Assembly: GCF_900109515.1 (NCBI RefSeq)
Contig: NZ_FOBD01000014.1
Location: 1 to 64,000 of the forward strand
DNA: 64,000 bases
Direction: 5' to 3'
Source: Paenibacillus sp. OK003
GTDB lineage: Bacteria; Bacillota; Bacilli; Paenibacillales; Paenibacillaceae
The notes under the pieces: generated by a model
Database searches by the model: none
Told to the model about the DNA's origin: nothing
Seen by the model: only the letters and a program-made list of their open reading frames with translations
Program-made: the position numbers and the translations under genes
Shown: positions 51,973 to 60,261 of the stretch, in pieces
Layout of the letters: the number at the start of each line of letters is the position of its first letter
Numbering within the stretch: the first letter of the stretch is position 1

Positions 51973-52533
51973 CTATACCTGAGAAGGAAGAATCAGATGA
52001 AGCTCCAGCAAAGACATCAGTTCTTCGACAATCTCCTGTGCCGGATAAGGCATGGAATTCATGATCCACCATTCCAGCAGCCCAGCGGCGGCAGAAGCCA
52101 GAAATTGTACAGTGATCTCCCGATTGATACCTTTGTGAATGCCGCACGCATCAACCTGCTCTTCCACTCCCTGAATCAGGATGTTCATCAGCCGGTTTCG
52201 AAAAGCAGGAATGCCTTTTTGGGTTAATAGGGTGGTATAAACGGGGGCGTGCAGCTCCAGGTAACGGAAGGTGCGGAGCAACGCGTCCTTGATGGTTATG
52301 GGCGTTGTAGGACTCTCCACCATACAGCTCTCCACCAGCTGCTGCAAATACGTCTCAATGCTTTGATCCAGCAGATCGAACTTGTCCGTGTAGTGCAAAT
52401 AGACGGTACCACGGTTCACATTGGCCCGATCAGCAATCTCATTAATCGTAATTTGCTCGAAATCCTGCTCTTCCAACAATCCGATAAAGGCATCGGTTAT
52501 GGCTTTTCTTGTTTTAACTACTCGTCTGTCCAT
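51973..52533 (-). CDS. TetR family transcriptional regulator
   Basis: A 186-aa regulator. The DNA-binding part is ITDAFIGLLEEQDFEQITIN with EIADRANVNRGTVYLHYTDK. The C-terminal ligand domain has no recognisable effector. GGAGGAG precedes the ATG. It is divergent from a ketopantoate-reductase-like gene, and a perfect 22-bp palindrome lies between them, so it probably controls that gene and itself. Confidence 0.9.
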   Translation of the reverse strand: MDRRVVKTRKAITDAFIGLLEEQDFEQITINEIADRANVNRGTVYLHYTDKFDLLDQSIETYLQQLVESCMVESPTTPITIKDALLRTFRYLELHAPVYTTLLTQKGIPAFRNRLMNILIQGVEEQVDACGIHKGINREITVQFLASAAAGLLEWWIMNSMPYPAQEIVEELMSLLELHLILPSQV

Positions 52534-52638
52534 GGCTCCTCCTTTGATGTTTTCAACAATATGGCTCCATTCGTTGATTATTCAACAATAACGGATATTT
52601 TAGTGATTGAAGCGTTGCAGATGCTTTGTTACTCTTAT

Positions 52639-52660
52639 TTTATCAACAAATGTTGATAAA
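52639..52660. promoter_or_regulatory. candidate TetR operator palindrome
   Basis: TTTATCAACA, two spacer bases, TGTTGATAAA: a perfect 22-bp inverted repeat in the divergent region, 42 bp before the + gene. A related GTTGATTATTCAAC lies near 52573-52586. Confidence 0.65.
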
Positions 52661-52701
52661 GCAACGAATATCCATAAAAATTTGAAATAGAGGGATAACT
52701 A

Positions 52702-53628
52702 ATGAATATATTAGTGTATGGGGCAGGTGTTCTGGGCAGTCAGTTGGCGCAGGTTCTGGTACGCGGGGGAAATGACGTCACCATTCTGGCTAGAGGGAAG
52801 CGGGCAGAGGAACTGGAGAGAGATGGTATTGTCATTCGTCATGTGTTCCAGTTTAAAACGACCGTTGATCCGGTTCGGGTAACAAGAACACTGGAAGAGA
52901 ATGATGAATATGATCTTATTTTCGTGGTTATGAAGTATAACGATTTTCCATCAGTACTGCCTATATTAGCGGCCAATCAGAGCAGGAATGTGGTAATTGT
53001 CGGTAACAATGCAGATGCACGAAGCATGCAACTCTTTTTGGAGGAAAACAGCAAGGTAGAAAAAAGGATAGCGTTTGGTTTCCAGGTCAGCGGTGGGCGG
53101 CGGCAAGAAGACCGGATGTTATCTATTGGTGGAGCAAGAGGGCAAATGGTAATTGGTGGGCTGGACGGTGAGATTGCCTTTAAATCGATACTGGATCAAG
53201 CTTTTGAGAAGACGAAATACAAGTTGAATTACCTGGACGATATCGATGCCTGGCTGAAAAGCCATATTGTGCCCATTCTGATGCTTAATGCGGTGAGCTT
53301 TAATGAGAAGCGTGAGATGATCCAGCTGGACGGGAACAGAAAGCAACTCCAGCATATGATTGGGGCGATGGATGAGGGCTTTAGCGTGCTTGAGGCTATG
53401 GGCATAACGATTATACCGGAGATTCAGGCCAAACTGATTCGCAAACATCAACGGATGTTTTACCTTCTGTTGAAGATGTATAGTATGCTTCCGATCTATA
53501 AACTGGTTGCGGGTTCCTTTGGAGAGATCGAGGCGTTAGATAATGCATTTACCGATTGGAAAAAGGCTACCCGCACGCCTACTCCTCATTGGGATGTGCT
53601 CAAAAAAGAATATTCTAATCTCAAATGA
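52702..53628 (+). CDS. ketopantoate reductase family protein (PanE/ApbA-like)
   Basis: A 308-aa NAD(P)-dependent reductase. The N-terminal Rossmann motif is ILVYGAGVLGSQLAQVLVRG and the C-terminal helical domain follows. The sequence is divergent from typical PanE (VVIVGNNADARSMQLFLEEN instead of the usual NG-rich loop), so the substrate may not be ketopantoate. It is divergent from TetR, unlike PanE of pantothenate synthesis. The ribosome binding site is modest (GAGGGA). Confidence 0.82.
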   Translation: MNILVYGAGVLGSQLAQVLVRGGNDVTILARGKRAEELERDGIVIRHVFQFKTTVDPVRVTRTLEENDEYDLIFVVMKYNDFPSVLPILAANQSRNVVIVGNNADARSMQLFLEENSKVEKRIAFGFQVSGGRRQEDRMLSIGGARGQMVIGGLDGEIAFKSILDQAFEKTKYKLNYLDDIDAWLKSHIVPILMLNAVSFNEKREMIQLDGNRKQLQHMIGAMDEGFSVLEAMGITIIPEIQAKLIRKHQRMFYLLLKMYSMLPIYKLVAGSFGEIEALDNAFTDWKKATRTPTPHWDVLKKEYSNLK

Positions 53629-53703
53629 GATGACTATTGCTCAAAGTCCCCATACCGACTACAATTAAACCAACTAATAAAATGGGGATAAGGAGATATG
53701 TAG

Positions 53704-54120
53704 ATGCGGGAAGTGCCTATGCGCTATGTCAAAGCGAACCAGATTGGGATTGTGCTATTTGTTGTCCTGTCATTTCTGTTCAACCAGCCGTTAATTCTGG
53801 GAGCATTATGGATCATTCAAGTTGTCGGTCTGGCATCCGGAGGCAAGCTTAATCTGTTTGTGCAGATTGGGAAGGCCGTGTTAACTGGAAAAGGGACAGA
53901 GACACAGGCAGTGGAACTGCAACGCTTCAACAATGTTCTGGCCGTATTGTTTCTCACGCTGGCACTTGTCTCATTCGGCCTTGGTTGGCAGGTAGCAGGT
54001 TATATTTTCTCGTCGATGCTTCTCCTCGCTGCAAGTGCCGCATTGCTCGGTTATTGTGTGGGCTGCACCGTATATTTTTGGTATAAACAGCTCCGTGCTG
54101 GCAGAAAAATTGGCTTCTAA
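53704..54120 (+). CDS. DUF4395 membrane protein
   Basis: A 138-aa protein with four hydrophobic segments (IGIVLFVVLSFLFNQPLI, GALWIIQVVGLASGG, NVLAVLFLTLALVSFGLGW and YIFSSMLLLAASAALLGYCVG). A CVGCTVYFW Cys motif lies near the end. AAGGAG lies 9 bases before the ATG. The family is uncharacterised; the CxxC suggests thiol or metal chemistry. Confidence 0.85.
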   Translation: MREVPMRYVKANQIGIVLFVVLSFLFNQPLILGALWIIQVVGLASGGKLNLFVQIGKAVLTGKGTETQAVELQRFNNVLAVLFLTLALVSFGLGWQVAGYIFSSMLLLAASAALLGYCVGCTVYFWYKQLRAGRKIGF

Positions 54121-54141
54121 ACTAAATGTAGTTGCAAAAGC

Positions 54142-54182
54142 AATCCCCTCCAAGTTCTGTGTCTACTTGAAGGGGATTTTAC
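54142..54182. terminator. terminator between DUF4395 and the NLP gene
   Basis: AATCCCCT (54142-54149) pairs with AGGGGATT (54171-54178) with an inner CAAGT/ACTTG stem. TTTT follows on the + strand. It sits between converging genes. Confidence 0.75.
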
Positions 54183-54260
54183 TTTTTTTTCAAAAGAGGA
54201 TGGCGGTTAATTCTGTTCTCTGCACGAAGCATGTATTCAAATGGAGAGAGAAAGACCTTT

Positions 54261-54977
54261 TTATCTAAACCAGGCCTTGTTTAAATTGTTCGTAAAATTG
54301 CTGTCGTTCAACGGAACATTGGCACTGCCAAAATCGGTCGTATTCAGCGCATTGCGGGCCGCAGACGTCAGATTATCCCAACCGATCAAAGGCTGCATTC
54401 CACCGACGGTTCCAGTAACACCAAGCTCATGGTTTAGAGGCCAGGTACTGTTGTAACTAATCAAAGGATTTGTACCGTTCAGGTTCGTGTTACTTGGTGC
54501 AACATTCGTGAACTGCCCATGTCCTGAATAGGCGATGGAGAGGATTTGAGGATTTTGTGCTGCGGGATTGTCTACCCATACAACGATACCTTCCCAGTCA
54601 TGACGATGGCCGAGGCCGGAGGAAGGGGAGTCTTTCGGGAAATACCACGCGTACATAATAGCCCATACGCCATTATGCCATGCCGAACGGGAGTACACTT
54701 GGCCTGTGCTTGAGCTGCAATTTCCACTAGGTGAACCGGAGGTCTGCAAGCCTGCATTGGTATTGCCCTGTTGATCCACAGCGGGGAATGGAACACATCC
54801 ATGGTAGACTTTTAAGTAGGGTTGGAAACGCTTGGCTGCGATTTGCGTGACTGTGACGGGACTTACTTCCTGGAATCCGACAACCTGATCATGGTTAATC
54901 ACTGCCGCTTCAACGTCTGTGACAAAGGGAATACAGGCCAAGAGCGAAACCATAAGCAATACTACGAGTTTTTTCAT
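54261..54977 (-). CDS. secreted necrosis and ethylene-inducing protein (NLP/NPP1 family)
   Basis: A 238-aa secreted protein. Signal peptide MKKLVVLLMVSLLACIPFVT ending near AEAA. The hallmark GHRHDWE heptapeptide lies at residues 123-129, preceded by AIMYAWYFPKDSPSSGLGHR. Two Cys in the mature part (Cys61, Cys87) fit type 1 NLPs. NLPs bind glycosylceramides of plant membranes and cause leakage in dicots. The gene stands alone, and no other virulence gene is next to it. The role in a soil bacterium is not readable. Confidence 0.92.
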   Translation of the reverse strand: MKKLVVLLMVSLLACIPFVTDVEAAVINHDQVVGFQEVSPVTVTQIAAKRFQPYLKVYHGCVPFPAVDQQGNTNAGLQTSGSPSGNCSSSTGQVYSRSAWHNGVWAIMYAWYFPKDSPSSGLGHRHDWEGIVVWVDNPAAQNPQILSIAYSGHGQFTNVAPSNTNLNGTNPLISYNSTWPLNHELGVTGTVGGMQPLIGWDNLTSAARNALNTTDFGSANVPLNDSNFTNNLNKAWFR

Positions 54978-55587
54978 TCGGTGATCTCCTTCATGGGTAT
55001 GATAATGGAATGTGTTGAGGATGCACTAAGACTATATTGGAAAAGGTTTCATTTTATTTGTCATCTTGTTCGGATTTTTGTAAATTTTTTGCAGGATATG
55101 TTGTTCTCATGATTTGAGAAGGTATAAGACTATTTCCGGCCCAAGCGGGCAGAATGGTGATGGATGGTTATAATTTACAGTAAATCCATAGAATTAGATT
55201 CAAGAGGAGTGCCAGAGGTTTATTTTGTAAAGGATAGACAAGTTCGGAAGTGAACAGAAAGTATGTTGTCATTGCTGGAATAAGGTAATTCTTGAGGGTT
55301 TATCGTTATTGTTATCCAGGTGTAAAATTTCGTTATAATCAATATGAAAATAATTACTTATGTATTACAGGCTAGGACATCTTCACATTTGATGATATGA
55401 TAGTACATAAAGGCTTTGGAATGAGACGGAATTCCTTATGCATATATATAAGTAGAGAAAAGTGTTGGGGCAGGATTAACGGACGTGAGTCATTGTGTAA
55501 AATGATGCCCGACTACGGTCACTCTCAGATAGTAAGAAAATGAGGTCGTTCAGACTCATGGATAATGTGGAATAGGTGGCGTATGAG
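54978..55587. other. long intergenic region upstream of the NLP and dagK genes
   Basis: About 610 bp without a credible gene or RNA family. It must hold the divergent promoters. I see no clear operator; AT-rich stretches such as TATAAT-like runs are present but not well placed. Confidence 0.5.
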
Positions 55588-56469
55588 ATGAAAAAAGCTC
55601 GCTTGATATATAATCCGACTTCAGGCCGGGAAGAAATGAAGAAACGTCTGGCTGATATTTTGCAGCGTTTGGATCAAGGTGGTATTGAAGCCTCGTGTCA
55701 CGCAACAACCGGTGAGGGAGATGCAACCCGGGAAGCGGAGCTGGCGATTGAACGTGGATATGACATGATCATTGCCGCTGGCGGCGACGGTACATTGTAT
55801 GAAGTCATTAACGGTATGGCCGAGCGGGAGAATCGTCCTCCGCTGGGTGTATTTCCGTTGGGAACGACCAATGATTTTGCGCGTGCGCTGGGTATTCCGA
55901 GGCAGTGGGAAGATTACGTGGATCTGGTCATCAACCAGCAGCTTCGTCCGCTCGATCTGGGCAAGGCGAATGATAAATATTTTATCAATATTGCAGGCGG
56001 GGGTTCGTTAACCGAACTGACCTATGAGGTGCCAAGCCGTCTGAAAACGATGATTGGGCAACTGGCCTACTATATGAAGGGTATTGAAAAAATGGCGAGC
56101 CTGTCTCCGCAGGAATTGGTTATCCGTGCCGCGGGTCAGGAAGAAATTCATGATGAATTCATGCTGTTCCTCATTGCCAATACGAACTCCGTTGGAGGCT
56201 TCGAGAAGCTGGCTCCGGGTGCGACCATTGATGATGGTCTGTTCGATGTGATCGGTGTGCGCAAATGTAATCTGGCTGACATGATTCGCCTCGTAACCCT
56301 TGCGCTGCGTGGTGAACATCTGAACGACAAGAAGGTCGTTCATTTCCAAACGGATTATATGGAAGTAACGTCGCCGGGCTATGTACAGTTGAACCTGGAT
56401 GGCGAGCTGGGCGGCACATTGCCTGCGACATTCAAGAACCTGCGTCATCACCTGATGTTGTATCGTTAA
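55588..56469 (+). CDS. dagK: diacylglycerol kinase (DagK/YegS family)
   Basis: A 293-aa cytosolic lipid kinase that turns diacylglycerol into phosphatidate. Motifs are MKKARLIYNPTSGREEMKKR, MIIAAGGDGTLYEVINGMAE and PLGVFPLGTTNDFARALG. The GTTNDFARAL nucleotide site and the C-terminal NLDGELGGTLP support the family. ATG 55588 with AGGTGG upstream is preferred over a GTG at 55576. It is followed by rlmCD, a common Firmicute neighbour. Confidence 0.93.
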   Translation: MKKARLIYNPTSGREEMKKRLADILQRLDQGGIEASCHATTGEGDATREAELAIERGYDMIIAAGGDGTLYEVINGMAERENRPPLGVFPLGTTNDFARALGIPRQWEDYVDLVINQQLRPLDLGKANDKYFINIAGGGSLTELTYEVPSRLKTMIGQLAYYMKGIEKMASLSPQELVIRAAGQEEIHDEFMLFLIANTNSVGGFEKLAPGATIDDGLFDVIGVRKCNLADMIRLVTLALRGEHLNDKKVVHFQTDYMEVTSPGYVQLNLDGELGGTLPATFKNLRHHLMLYR

Positions 56470-56505
56470 GCGTAGTATGGATCGGGGAGAAAATGTGATT
56501 TCCTG

Positions 56506-56534
56506 TTGCCGTGTGCAGTGGGATCACGTATAAT
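56506..56534 (+). promoter_or_regulatory. promoter of rlmCD
   Basis: TTGCCG (56506-56511), 17-bp spacer, TATAAT (56529-56534). Transcription would start near 56541, which rules out starts before that for rlmCD. Confidence 0.65.
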
Positions 56535-56610
56535 CTCATGGTGCCTGAAAATGAATGGAATCTCCCTTGAACAAGGGATGAACATATATGAAGAAAGAAG
56601 TGAATGTACG

Positions 56611-58218
56611 TTGTCTAATACGAACCGCAGCGGTCGTGGAAAAAACCGCCGGAATTCGGCTGCCTCACAGGGGCAAGGGAATGCTTCAGCATCCCGCCAG
56701 CCGAGCAAATCATCTCGTCCATCTACACGTCAGCAAGGGAAAGAGGTGCGGCCACAAGGCGCATCTCTTTCTGCCGTTCGTCCGAAGGGACGGGAACGTG
56801 AATCTGCACCAATCGAAGGACTTCCTGTAAGCAAAAATGAAGAGACCGTCATCGATATCATCGGCATGAACCATGACGGTGAAGGTGTCGGCCGTGCCAA
56901 TGGATACACGCTGTTCGTGCAAGGTGCGCTTCCGGGCGAAACTGTACGCGTGCGCGTGATGAAGACCAAGAAGCAGTACGGCTACGCCAAACTGCTGGAG
57001 ATTGTGAAGGCGAGTCCGGATCGAGTGTCCGCGCCTTGCCCGATCTACGATCAGTGCGGCGGCTGCCAGATCCAGCATATGAGCTACGCTGGACAGCTTG
57101 CGTGGAAACGCCAGCTGGTGGTGGACAATTTGCAGCGGATCGGCAAGCTGAATGTGTTGGTGGAGGATGCGGAAGGTGCCGAGCAACAGGGCATTCGTGT
57201 GCTGCCTACCATGGGCATGGACGAGCCATGGCGCTATCGCAACAAGGCACAGGTGCCTATCGGTGCAGCCGAGGGCGGCTTGGTGGGTGGTTTTTACGCC
57301 AAAGGGAGCCATCGGATCATCGACATGGACACCTGCTTGATTCAGCATGAGCACAATGACGAAGTGGTTGCGAAGGTCAAGGAGATCGGCAGTCATTTTG
57401 GAATCAGTGCCTATAACGAAGAGACAGGCCGCGGCCTACTGCGTCATGTGGTTGTGAAGAAGGCGTTCCGTACAGGTGAGATGATGCTCGTTCTCGTCAC
57501 CAATGGCCGCGACATCCCACACAAGGATGCATGGATCGGTAGTATCCGTGAAGCGATTCCGCATGTGGCGAGCATCTGCCAGAACGTAAACAAGAAACAG
57601 ACCAACGTCATCTTTGGCGATGAGACCCGCGTTCTCTGGGGACGTGATGTAATCTATGATTATATCGGGGATGTGCAGTTTGCCATCTCGGCACGTTCGT
57701 TCTACCAGGTGAATCCGGTGCAGACGGAAGTGCTTTATGGGAAGACGGTGGAGTACGCAGGACTGAGTGGTAAAGAGACCGTCATTGATGCCTATTGCGG
57801 CATCGGAACGATTTCTCTTTTCCTCGCGCAACATGCGGATCAGGTGTACGGGGTGGAGATTGTGCCTGAAGCGATCGAGGATGCGCGTAGCAATGCGCTG
57901 CTAAATGAGATGAAGAACGTGAAATTCGAAGTGGGTGCATCCGAAGATGTAATCCCACGTTGGAAAGAGCAAGGCATCGAAGCAGATGTCATCGTCGTCG
58001 ATCCACCGCGTAAAGGCTGCGATCCACGTTTGCTGGATACAATCCTGGAGATGAAGCCGGAGCGCGTGGTGTATGTGAGTTGTAATCCGAGTACCTTGGC
58101 ACGTGATCTGCGATTATTGGAGGATGGCGGTTATCGGACGGTTGAGGTAACCCCAGTGGACATGTTCCCGCATACGGTTCATGTGGAGTGCTGTTCACTG
58201 TTAGTCAGGAAAGACTAA
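56611..58218 (+). CDS. rlmCD: 23S rRNA (uracil-5-)-methyltransferase (RlmCD/RumA type)
   Basis: A SAM-dependent enzyme of the TrmA family, which in Bacillus modifies U747 and U1939. A 65-residue low-complexity N-terminus (Ser/Gln/Arg-rich) precedes the TRAM domain (MNHDGEGVGRANGYTLFVQG). The Fe-S cysteines are CPIYDQCGGC with a fourth in DMDTCLIQ. SAM motif DAYCGIGTISLF and catalytic DPPRKGCDPRLL and YVSCNPSTLARD follow. TTG 56611 has the best ribosome binding site (AGAAAGAAGTGA, 7 bases); ATG 56578 is an alternative. Its 3' end is duplicated at 58417 (see findings). Confidence 0.92.
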   Translation: MSNTNRSGRGKNRRNSAASQGQGNASASRQPSKSSRPSTRQQGKEVRPQGASLSAVRPKGRERESAPIEGLPVSKNEETVIDIIGMNHDGEGVGRANGYTLFVQGALPGETVRVRVMKTKKQYGYAKLLEIVKASPDRVSAPCPIYDQCGGCQIQHMSYAGQLAWKRQLVVDNLQRIGKLNVLVEDAEGAEQQGIRVLPTMGMDEPWRYRNKAQVPIGAAEGGLVGGFYAKGSHRIIDMDTCLIQHEHNDEVVAKVKEIGSHFGISAYNEETGRGLLRHVVVKKAFRTGEMMLVLVTNGRDIPHKDAWIGSIREAIPHVASICQNVNKKQTNVIFGDETRVLWGRDVIYDYIGDVQFAISARSFYQVNPVQTEVLYGKTVEYAGLSGKETVIDAYCGIGTISLFLAQHADQVYGVEIVPEAIEDARSNALLNEMKNVKFEVGASEDVIPRWKEQGIEADVIVVDPPRKGCDPRLLDTILEMKPERVVYVSCNPSTLARDLRLLEDGGYRTVEVTPVDMFPHTVHVECCSLLVRKD

Positions 58219-58238
58219 TAGTTTAGGTGTATTGGCGT
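58201..58238 (+). repeat. direct repeat over the rlmCD 3' end, first copy
   Basis: TTAGTCAGGAAAGACTAAT, the last codons and stop of rlmCD, plus a related following stretch. The same 19 bp recur exactly at 58417-58435. Confidence 0.75.
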
Positions 58239-58247
58239 ATACAGCAG

Positions 58248-58273
58248 AGCGGGGGAAACCCCGCTTCTTTTTT
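58248..58273 (+). terminator. terminator of rlmCD
   Basis: AGCGGGG-GAAA-CCCCGCT with a GNRA-type loop, followed by a T tract. Confidence 0.9.
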
Positions 58274-58416
58274 TAATTTTTCGCGTTTATTCGATGAGAC
58301 TAGTAGGAAGATACTAGGAACTTGTCGAAAGATAAAAAAAAATTTAGTGATTCTTTATATTGCTGAGATATCAAATTTTAAAATATGTATTCAACAAAAA
58401 TGAAATTTACTCATTC

Positions 58417-58453
58417 TTAGTCAGGAAAGACTAATGGTTGAGATGTATCGGTG
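58417..58453 (+). repeat. direct repeat of the rlmCD 3' end, second copy
   Basis: TTAGTCAGGAAAGACTAAT again, followed by GGTTGAGATGTATCGGTGA, which is similar to the stretch after copy one. The 178 bp between the copies are AT-rich. This fits an attachment-site-like duplication. Confidence 0.65.
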
Positions 58454-58621
58454 AGACATAATAGGGACACTTAATGTTTATGATCATACGATAGATGGCG
58501 GTTGAGAACCTTGGGTATCCTCTTTATCTAGTTCTCCTTAGTGTTCAATTCTTGGGGATTTAATATTATTAGAATTGATAGGGCTACAAATAACATTTGC
58601 TCAGTATACTTCCTAGTAACA

Positions 58622-58654
58622 CAAAAAAAGCACCCATCTTCTAAAAGGGTGCTT
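58622..58654 (-). terminator. terminator of the 34-aa peptide gene
   Basis: AAGCACCC (58628-58635) pairs with GGGTGCTT (58647-58654). On the minus strand a TTTTTT tract follows. Confidence 0.85.
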
Positions 58655-58663
58655 GTTAATTAT

Positions 58664-58768
58664 TTATAGATCTATCTCAAACAATCGGAAGTTAGTGCTT
58701 AAGTAATTGATAAGCTTCACTACAACTAAAGCAATAAACCCTGTTACAGTTGCTACGTCTCCTACCAT
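58664..58768 (-). CDS. 34-aa hydrophobic micropeptide
   Basis: A short gene with a near-perfect ribosome binding site (GGGAGGTG, 6 bases before the ATG) and a strong terminator right after the stop. The peptide reads MVGDVATVTGFIALVVVKLI, then NYLSTNFRLFEIDL: one hydrophobic segment with an acidic end, and no Cys. Size and pattern resemble type I toxin or phenol-soluble-modulin-like peptides, but it matches none that I recognise. It is separated from the pentapeptide-repeat gene by 97 bp on the same strand. Confidence 0.6.
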   Translation of the reverse strand: MVGDVATVTGFIALVVVKLINYLSTNFRLFEIDL

Positions 58769-58864
58769 AGACACCACCTCCCGAATGCCAGCTATTACGC
58801 CTTGTCCGCTATTGACATTAGCTTAACAATCTTCCGATTGCTGAGACCGGACATTAAAAATATA

Positions 58865-59482
58865 TCATACTCGCAGTTCGCGTTTCAAATAGTTCATTAA
58901 AGAACTGACTGTATAAATATCCTTCGTATTCTTCTCCTTCAGAATTTTTAGTCCTTTTATTAGACTTTCTTCTGAAAATGTTTCTAACAAGATCTTTAAG
59001 TTCAGGTGATTAAGTTTTTTAGTGCTCAAATGCAAAACTTTATAGGTCGATATAAAGGAATTACCAATTAAGTCATCAAGACTCGTCTGCAAGTCAGTAC
59101 TGATTACAATTCTAGGGTATTCTTTTAATATGGTAATTTGAGGGTTACTTAAATCTAATGACCTCACATTATCGAAGTTCATATTAACAAAAATAACAGT
59201 TTTAAAAGTAGCGCTCTTAAACTTGCAACTTTCTAATAAAGCACCCACAAAAATGGTATTCTTGAAATGCGCCCCCTCGAAATTACACTTCTTCAGGTTT
59301 GTACCAAGAAATTCTACCCCATTAAATTTACACTTTTTGAAACTGCTCGAAGTAATTATTGCACCTCTAAAGTTAACATGATTAAATTCGCTTCCTCTGA
59401 AGGAAGCCCTAAAAGACCTGCTCTTACAAAAATACTTATAGTTATATTTCTGTCCCAACTTTTGACCGTAAAATGTATTCAA
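58865..59482 (-). CDS. pentapeptide-repeat protein
   Basis: A 205-aa protein. Residues 20-110 contain repeats with F or L every five positions (FRASFRGSEFNHVNFRGA, FKKCKFNGVEFLGTNLKKCN, FEGAHFKNTIFVGA), as in the right-handed quadrilateral beta-helix. The C-terminal 90 residues are a different, charged region. It starts with TTG at 59482 with no clear ribosome binding site. A C9 run lies 35 bp upstream. Some such proteins bind gyrase; nothing here proves that. AT-rich like its surroundings. Confidence 0.8.
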   Translation of the reverse strand: MNTFYGQKLGQKYNYKYFCKSRSFRASFRGSEFNHVNFRGAIITSSSFKKCKFNGVEFLGTNLKKCNFEGAHFKNTIFVGALLESCKFKSATFKTVIFVNMNFDNVRSLDLSNPQITILKEYPRIVISTDLQTSLDDLIGNSFISTYKVLHLSTKKLNHLNLKILLETFSEESLIKGLKILKEKNTKDIYTVSSLMNYLKRELRV

Positions 59483-60018
59483 CTTAAATATAGTTCATTT
59501 TTTTTAACCACTTACTCCCCCCCCCATTCCAATTTAAGAGAACTTCCTTTACTTAATTTTTCATTATACTTCTACCCAGTGCCTAGAGAAAAGGCTGTTG
59601 AACATACCCTGAAGTTAAGGCTTGTCATACCCGCCTGAAATTTTTGCGAATATCTTCTGTACGCACAAAGAAAGCCCCAACCGTATCGGCGGGGGCAAAA
59701 TAAGGAGCGTGTGATTCTATAATTAACATGAAGCTGCTAATATACCTGTCTTTCTATCAAAATTAAATGCTTTAGAAAGTACCCCTTTCCTGCATATGTC
59801 CTCCCCCAAAAAAAGACCTATAATTCTTAGATACCATCATTTCAGACCTCAATTGCCTTAGCTTGCCTTTGTCCCTACCTTTCGAAATATAAACAAATAT
59901 TCACAACCCCTGCAATGACTTACTATGAACTTCTGTAACGCTTTACGTTCTTCTTGCTCAGTAGATTACATAATTTACCGTATTGTATGTAGACAATCAT
60001 TGAAAGGAGTTGAAGGTA
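59483..60018. other. AT-rich region with a terminator and a possible broken micro-gene
   Basis: 536 bp. GCCCC-AA-CCG-TAT-CGG-CG-GGGGC at 59674-59696 makes a minus-strand terminator followed by TTTCTTT. Upstream of it on the minus strand two short frames (59772-59840 and one ending at 59723) could be joined by a slip in a T7G5 run. A run of nine C lies at 59517-59525. No sound gene otherwise. Confidence 0.4.
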
Positions 60019-60261
60019 GTGGAACTACTACTGACAATGCAGGAAGCTAAAGAACTTTTGCGGGTTTCCTATCGAACATTACACCGTCTAGTCTCAAACG
60101 GCACTATCCCGTCTGTAAAGGTGGGGCGGGTTATCAGAATCCCGCAGGCGGCACTTAGGAAGTTCACCCTTGAAGATGGGGATAAGGAGGCATTTAGATA
60201 CGGGAGGTGTATATGCGCGCTCGCTGGCTTGCAGATCAAGGAATTGAAGCTGTTCTCGTAA
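60019..60261 (+). CDS. excisionase-type helix-turn-helix DNA-binding protein
   Basis: An 80-aa protein with the MerR/excisionase-like domain: TMQEAKELLRVSYRTLHRLV and SNGTIPSVKVGRVIRIPQA, followed by ALRKF. GTG 60019 lies 9 bases after AAGGAG; a TTG at 60010 also starts in frame. The C-terminal tail (KEAFRYGRCICALAGLQIKE) overlaps the next ORF and may be a read-on. Such proteins direct excision of mobile elements or act as small regulators. No integrase is in the window. Confidence 0.75.
   Translation: MELLLTMQEAKELLRVSYRTLHRLVSNGTIPSVKVGRVIRIPQAALRKFTLEDGDKEAFRYGRCICALAGLQIKELKLFS

Noticed and set aside
56588..56830. Small + frame MKKEVNVRC... at the start of rlmCD
   Set aside because: It overlaps the rlmCD N-terminal region in another frame and has no ribosome binding site of its own or family match.
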